Of a stretch of DNA of 60,560 nucleotides, positions 54,322-60,560 are shown piece by piece. The notes beneath the pieces are model-generated. The model searched no databases and had not been told where the DNA came from. It worked only from the letters and a program-made list of their open reading frames with translations. Positions within the stretch are counted from its first letter, which is position 1; the number at the start of each line of letters is the position of its first letter. Source of the DNA: Welwitschia mirabilis (lineage: Eukaryota; Gnetophyta; Gnetopsida; Welwitschiales); NCBI GenBank assembly GCA_051453625.1, contig JBOZIK010000001.1, positions 279,990,464-280,051,023 on the forward strand, given 5' to 3'. Position numbers and translations under genes: made by a program.

Positions 54322-56990
54322 ATGAGTTGGAACATCGGGGGCATTTACACTATCTTAAAAAAATGAGCATTCAAGAAACTCTCCCATGAGTTTATACTAC
54401 ATATAATTCATCTAGAAGAAGTAAAAACCCATTCTTAGGATATCTTTTAAAGATATGTAAGGAACTGAAATATTAAATCAAAACTAAGATTGGAAAGACT
54501 AAGGGGCATTATAACCTTTTGCATGAGGGTAAAAAATCCAATATAAAAGAATTAGTAGAGACACATGTTTTCAAATGTTTGAAATAAAAAACTAATACTT
54601 AGTTAACATCTACACTTCTCAACAAGTAGGTAAAAGAATAAAATTATGGAAAAAGCTAGAATACAAGCTAGTGGGAAGAAAATGGATAATATAGGTAACT
54701 TCAACTGAACTCATTTTGAATGGAAAAAGTAAGAAATGGGTAAGTGACACCCTGTAAGGACTCAGGAGCTTAAAATCTTGATGATCAATGTGTAACATGA
54801 TTAACCTTCCTTTGGATAAAATCCAATTTACTTGGTCAAATAAAAGAAAAATACAAAACAAAATCTTATCTAAAATAAATAAGGCATTGATAACTGTGAA
54901 GTGGATAAAATAAACACGATGGTTGCTTAATGGAAAATAGAGGTGATGTTTAAACTATTGATTAATTATTTCATCTTTAAGGAAGAGTTTATGAAAGACA
55001 CCTAGATTTCTTGGAAAGGGAACCTAGTGAAAACATGTTAAGAAAGGTTGTAATGCACAAAATAATGTCTAAAAGAGTGACATAAAAAATGAAAAAATAA
55101 AATAAACTAAAAGGAGAAACTAAAGTAAACTCGAAGAGAAATACAAAATAAATAAGAAGAAGTTGAGGACCACTAGGAAGAGAATTCACTAAAGCCTTAG
55201 GAACTACATATCATTAGAATGTAAGAGAAGATAGACTAGAGACAGAGAGCAGTCATTAATTGACTAAAGAATTGGAACAAGCACACTCACTTTGTCTTCA
55301 ATATAGTGAATCAAAGAAGGTATAAAACCACCATAAAGTAAATATGCTAGGATGAGAAGATTTATTTCATGGATATAATGCATAAAGAATTCTTGTAGAG
55401 CCTCCAACAATTATGGGAGAAAAATAAGAAATAGAAAATCAAATCGATGTACAAATAACTAGTGGATAATAAAACCCTCAGAAACATAGAAAAAGATGCA
55501 GTTTAAGTTACTTTAAAGACTATGAAATTAAGTTAGGGTCCAAGCCCGAATGGATGGATAGTAGAGTTCTTTAACAAGTATTGTTAGTATATGGAAGGAT
55601 TAAAAAAGGCAGCATTCAATTAAGTTTTGAAAGATCGCAGGATCTCTCATGTTTATAATAACAAAAATATAATCATGAATCCAAAAAGAAAAAAGTGAAA
55701 GATTTATAAGATTTAAAGCCATTTGGAGTCTTCAATGTAACATGCAAACTCTTCTTAAAAATCTTAGTTAAGAGGATTTGTCACCATCCCCATGAGGTAG
55801 TAAGGCCTAATCAAGCTACGCTTCTAGAAGGCAAAAGTATCTTAAACCAGTAATATTTAATCATGAATTTTTTCACTCCATTCAAAAAACAAAATATTCT
55901 AATGTTTGTTTTAAAGATATATATTAAAAAGGATTAATAGAGTGTGTTGTAGAGTTTAATGGCTCATATCTTAAAGAGAAAGAAACTTCCTAACAATTTT
56001 CAAAGACTAGTTATCTAAATGTAAAAGACCACTAGATTCAATCTAAAGCTAAACCAAATCATACACAGTGTTTTTAGAGTAAGTAAGGGCTCAAGGAAGG
56101 GGAATCCCCTCTTACCTTACCTCCGTAACAGTTCTTAACTTTCTACAAGACTATATAAGACAAGAAGGAGGAACAAGTATTATGTTGCACAATAAAAACT
56201 TCCTCTATAACCACTTCGTAGATGATACACTTATATTTTCAAAGGAAAACATGAGAGAAATGCACACCATCAAGAAAGGTCTTCAAAGATTAATAAAGAA
56301 TTAAGACTAAAAGTAATATCAAGAAAGAGTAGGGTATATTACTTTGAAACTTCAAGGAGCGTGCAATAGACAATGGAGAAACCTTTGAAGATCTAAAAGG
56401 GAGATGATACGGATTATTACTAAGTGTTGTAGCTAGATCTCAATGTTTCTCTAAAGTAAGGAAAACATTTTATGAGCAAATGTAGTTTTGATAACTATTG
56501 CTGGATATACTACCTTCCCTAGAGTATTATCCAAAAAGATTAAAGTTATGATTAATAAAACAGACAAAAACTTTATTTGGAAAGGTAGGGAGACTTACAC
56601 AAGGAGTGAAATAAAGAAAATCGATGTGTGTATAGAGAAATTAATTGAAAGGATGAAAACTTGGAATCTAGGGAAGTAAAGAGGACAAATTAACTTCTAC
56701 TAAATAATAGAAAAGTCACATCAATGAAGTTGATAATTAACAAATATAGTTAAACAATAAGCTGAGACCCATATGGTAGAAATATACAATGGAAAAGTAT
56801 GGAGTTTTAAAATGGCTAATAATCAAATATAGGGCTCTAACAATAGTAGGATTAAGAGGAAAGGGATCTAAATTCACAAAATCTTGTGGGGAGTGTAGTC
56901 AATTAGAGACCACTAAGCATCTCTTTTGGTAATACCTACTGGTAGCAAAGGTCTAATAGGATTTTAAGTGGAGAGGGGACTAGTAGTCTA
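54322..56990 (+). pseudogene. LINE ORF2 (endonuclease-RT-zf-RVT) remnant
   Basis: In life ORF2 nicks target DNA and primes reverse transcription there. Visible: APE-type endonuclease start (SWNIGG), the late TWSNKRK block, RT fingers (GPSPNGWIVEFFNK near 55540), PNQATLLEGK, catalytic FVDD (about 56215-56226) and a C-terminal cysteine/histidine zf-RVT block. Reading requires many frame changes. Confidence 0.7.
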
Positions 56991-58906
56991 TGTTAAGTTG
57001 AGCTCAAAATCATATGAAAGTAGTTGTTTAGTTTCTTTAGCTATCACAAAACATGAGAGCCTTTAGGAACATGGAATAAATTATTTTGCAAATCCATCAG
57101 AAAATACAAAAAGTGGAAGCTACAAATGAAAAAGTAAAACAACCTTTATTCAAGATAGAGGAAGTGTGGTAATATGTAAAAATAAGGAGTTATGTGAAAG
57201 GCTCCAAATAATGGGTTAGATGCCTTTGACAAACTTGAGAGTGACCCTGATTTCAAGTTGGAAAAAAGCATGAAGAATGAAAAATTTATAGTTAAAAACC
57301 AATAGATACCCATTAAATCAAGTTTAATGATAAAGGCAACTATCCTTGAATAAGATGGAAAGATAATCTTCCTATCTTTCATGGGTTGTAATAACACAGA
57401 TAATTTTTTTGAAAGAAGACTAAATAACAAAGATGGATTACATAAAAAAAGTAGTATTGCAATGCCATGTGATTTAGAGTGGAATTCATTGACTGATACT
57501 TGATTCAAGATAGTAACCACTTAAAGCTACGAGAGTTAAACTTTAATTTTTTGTTGGCCTTAAGAAAAGGGAAAAGGATAAATTAGCTACAGTTTCTAAT
57601 AGAAACATTAAGAGGAAAAATTAAGGGTAAGCACTTAGGACTAATTAAGAAAGTCCTAAATTTTCTAAAAGTTCCACATGCAGTAGAGTAACTCCTATGA
57701 GATAATAAAGGAAACATGCAAAAAGAGAGTTAAAAGATCTAGAAAATCCATAAAAAAAAAAAATCAAAGTTATTAGAGGAAGCATTGCCAATAGTAACAA
57801 GAAAATTAGTGCTCAGATGATAGAACTAGTAATTTATGAACCTCCCTCTTAATCCTCAAAATGTCTAGAGACATCTTAAAATAATAAGTATGCCTCACGT
57901 GAGGAGTAAGATGCCCTCTATGTTAAGAGATAAGCCTTGAAATTATCATCTGTAGTGACAATGATCAAGAGATGAAAGGAGAAAACCCAAATGAGAAATA
58001 AAAAAATTGCCCCCTATTTTAAACATGGCTAGAGGGGAACTAGTGGAGAAGGATGGAAATTCTAGAGATAGTAAAAGCCACTAGTAAGTTTGGAAGGGGT
58101 CATGTAAATTTTGTATAATGAACACATTTAAACTGAGTCAAAACTCAATATCATTCTCTCCACAGGAATAATCAGAGTAGGTTCATAAAATTTACACAAT
58201 TCTTACTTAATTACAAGTTACAATAAAGGAAAGAGAAAATGAAGAGACTTGAGAAATGTTTTGGTTTTGAAACTTCAATTAGAAAAATAGAAAAACAAGC
58301 AAGCTCCAAGTTTTCACCTGACTTGTCCTTTTGCAGTTCTTCACTCTGATGATATCCTACACTTTCCTAAAATACACTTTAAACTATCAGGTATAATGGA
58401 TTGAGTTATGGTGATTATCTATGTATAGAAGTGAAATGGATTTAACTAGGTAAAAACCTAGTATTATTACTTTATAGGGATACATATGGTAACTTAATCA
58501 AAAGGAACATAATTATTTCAACTTGCAATGGAAAAAAACAAAACAGAAACTAGAATCTTAAGAAGTTATAAAGTGATCTTTGGTTAACGTTATAAGAAAA
58601 TGGAAGTGCTCCAAATGTCTAGTTGGTTCATCCAATGCTTCAGCTTTATTCTAATGACTATTGTATTTCTAAACCATAAACTAAAATTATCAAGTCATTA
58701 AGGATCAGGTGTGGAAGAATAATCTCATCTGTCACATGAGTGTTGATAACTTATCTAGTTCTTCTGATCCTTCATAGTCCTTCATAAGCATGGAAACTAT
58801 GAATAAAGTTACACAAGATCCATCAAATGATAGGGACTACAATAGCTCAAAATTAATCTCAAACAACTCACTCGGTAATTAAAAAACTTGATAATAAGTA
58901 GTTTTA
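56991..58906. other. Intergenic DNA without recognised feature
   Basis: AT-rich. The first few hundred bases may be LINE 3' sequence. Nothing else supported. Confidence 0.5.
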
Positions 58907-59031
58907 CCTAAGAATTGTAATACCAAATTAATGTACATTAATAATAAAAGAATGAAAGCTACTTGAGGACCATTCTTGCCTAAAGATTGCTAATACCAAA
59001 TGAATGACCATTAACAATGAAAGAATGAAAA
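58907..59031. repeat. Imperfect direct repeat, ~72-bp period
   Basis: CCTAAGAATTGTAATACCAA (58907) recurs in diverged form from 58979 (CCTAAAGATTGCTAATACC), each followed by an AAAAGAATGAAA or GAAAGAATGAAA block. Confidence 0.75.
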
Positions 59032-60560
59032 ATCAAGTCTTACATTAAAATGTAAAATATACATTACAAAAATAGATAAAGAGATGAAAATGAAGGACTC
59101 CTCAACTAGCCTTGGAATAATTTGTCTCCAAGAAAGATGATTAGAACACCATGATATTTTAGCATTTCAAGTCTTTCCATCACATTAGCGAGCCAAAAGA
59201 TCCATTACAATGAGGGCTCAAGGCCATTTTATAGATGAGGGAAGGCTTGGAGAGCTTTATCATGTTTGCGTTAGATGGATAATTACATAAGGGGGTTACA
59301 TTAGAATGGTTACTTAAGCAAGAAGTTACAATTTTTTGGCATGTAATTACAAAGAAGGAGTTTTGGTTTTGCTATGTAAGTATGGTGATGATATGTCCTT
59401 TGACTGCTAATAACACTGCCAATGCACACCATGTCATGTGTCTTCTACATTATCATCCTCATTATTGCCACAAGTCACTGTGACATGTCATTTTGCAATT
59501 CTGGCATGTATCGTTAGATTTAAATGTTAAATCTGATTTATCATCTGAAATTTGTAAATTAATGCAGTGACGTGAGTTTTGAGTCATTTTTTCTTGGAAG
59601 GCCAATGGTGTTGGTATTCTTGGATGGAGGCATTAATGTTATTTGCTAGATTATCATCAACTTTTGCAATGTTCCTTCAAAGGCCATAATATATCTGCTT
59701 TTGTTAGGGGAAATTTCATATTTTTATTAAAAATAATAAAAAAGGTAAAAAAACATCATTTTGTGATAAAATAATGAATTAAATATTTCTTCATATGCTA
59801 AATTGATCAATTATACTTACTTGAAATGTCACTTTTTATGCATCAACACACCCATTAACTAGACTTTTGCTAGTTCCTTAGCAAATAGTTGATAAAGAAA
59901 TAGTGAACATGGGAAAATTTCTTAAGTAAAATTGGTTAAGCATGGAATGGTATCATTTTTGAAAATTTTTGGTTAATTTTTAACATACAAGAAATCAAGA
60001 TCTAAAAAATATATATAAAAACGAATTCTATTACACTTGACCAAAATTAAAATTTGTCCTCAAAGTTACAAAGATAGGAAATTGATAAAAAGCTTTTGAG
60101 AATAAGTTAAAGTATTTAAAAGTATCTTACATTACATGACTCTTATATAAGGCTAGCAAATGGTATTGATGTAAGTATTTAAGAAGAGATATAATGCAAT
60201 CTTAGGAAAAACCAAACATGAAACCTAATGAAAACGCATTATCGACAAATTCCAAAAGATAAATTACCTAAATTAATGGCTCCATTTATTGAAAATTTTC
60301 TACATTTATTTTAAATTTAAAATATGTCATAATATCAAACAAATAGAATATCCTTTAAGTAAAACTGCAACTAATCAAAAATTAGTTAAGCAAATCTTCA
60401 AGTATACAAGTTAAGAAAAGTAAACACAAAAGTTTCTCCAAATCTCATCTTTTTAATTCTAATTTTTACCTTTTCCACGTTTACACTTTATTTCTTGTTC
60501 AAAGCATTTAGATCCAACTAGACATCTAGTATTAAGACATCTCCTTCCAACAAAATTAAG
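59032..60560. other. Intergenic DNA, possibly an old LTR at 59.1-59.5 kb
   Basis: 59090-59480 contains CTATAAAATGGCC on the minus strand, a TATA-like signal, in sequence of slightly higher GC, which hints at an LTR read leftwards. No termini or target duplications were found, so this is not called. The remainder is AT-rich. Confidence 0.35.

Larger units (their letters stand above)
53390..56990 (+). mobile_element. L1-like LINE, decayed
   Basis: Ordered traces of a plant LINE. ORF1: FKFESEEDLNSIMVRGP (about 53418-53468), then PPSPCNHCK and YEVCGRHSHKTKECRYR (53750-53930), an intact CCHC of the C-x2-C-x4-H-x4-C type. ORF2 endonuclease from ATG 54322: MSWNIGGIY, HLEEVKTHS, and LPLDKIQFTWSNKRK (about 54810-54855). 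RT: PNQATLLEGKS (about 55810), GSRKGNPLLPYL, HFVDDTLIFSKENMREMHTIKKGL (about 56213-56285). Then YTTFPRVLSKKIKVMINKTD (56505-56565) and a zf-RVT-like CGECSQLETTKHLFW (about 56890-56935). Many stops; dead. No poly(A) end located. Confidence 0.8.

Noticed and set aside
59090-59480. Old LTR in minus orientation
   Set aside because: Only a TATA-like CTATAAAATGG and composition support it. No ends or duplications found.
1-60560. CRISPR array, bacterial operon, rRNA or intact tRNA genes
   Set aside because: No regularly spaced identical repeats, no bacterial gene organisation and no cloverleaf-capable tRNA. The tRNA-like boxes at 26.6-26.9 kb fit a SINE better.

Overview
The window reads as nuclear DNA of a large, AT-rich, transposon-packed seed-plant genome. 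The evidence is one protein-coding gene of plant type with very long introns, several old and broken Ty1/Copia elements primed by initiator tRNA-Met, two hAT-type elements, two LINE fragments of one family, and a draft assembly with eleven N gaps. Intron length and TE decay suit a gymnosperm or another large-genome lineage, but the sequence does not fix the species.

The only convincing host gene runs on the + strand from 10503 to 39407. It encodes the C-terminal part of a TRF4-like nucleotidyltransferase / PAP-OAS1 substrate-binding domain protein with a very long, low-complexity, proline/serine/asparagine-rich tail. Seven coding exons are visible: 10503-10595, 10701-10883, 10986-11088, 11301-11486, 35609-38350, 38450-39119 and 39266-39407. 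The N-terminal catalytic exons lie left of the window, beyond an intron of more than 10.5 kb. The fourth intron (11487-35608) is 24,122 bp and its two sides join in phase. An in-frame TAG sits two bases before the last splice donor, although the last exon still encodes a conserved-looking C-terminus.

Positions 1-10119 are two nested Copia elements in the upstream intron: a minus-strand element (element 1) inserted into the 5' LTR of a plus-strand element (element 2). Element 2 carries an internal gag-protease duplication and has lost its integrase core.

The giant intron holds an old Copia RT fragment split by a younger Copia (element 3, 13193-20140). Element 3 is itself split inside RNase H by a hAT-like non-autonomous element (8-bp target duplication) and, 17 bp away, by a probable solo LTR (5-bp duplication). 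Further right are a decayed minus-strand hAT transposase (20540-23158), a SINE-like pair (26.5-26.9 kb), a 105-nt pure purine run (29.1 kb), a minus-strand Copia remnant and a short Copia with a readable 3' LTR.

Downstream of the gene (39.4-60.6 kb) the DNA is very AT-rich and nearly gene-free. It holds a Copia gag trace, three small tandem repeats, a minus-strand LINE ORF1 fragment (42.1-43.1 kb), a DnaJ-domain remnant (49.0 kb) and a broken plus-strand LINE (53.4-57.0 kb) with ORF1, endonuclease, RT and zf-RVT traces. I found no clearly novel multi-gene system. The points most worth checking are the premature TAG, the precisely resolvable nested insertions, the palindromic end of the hAT-like element, and gap-edge duplications that point to unmerged contig overlaps.
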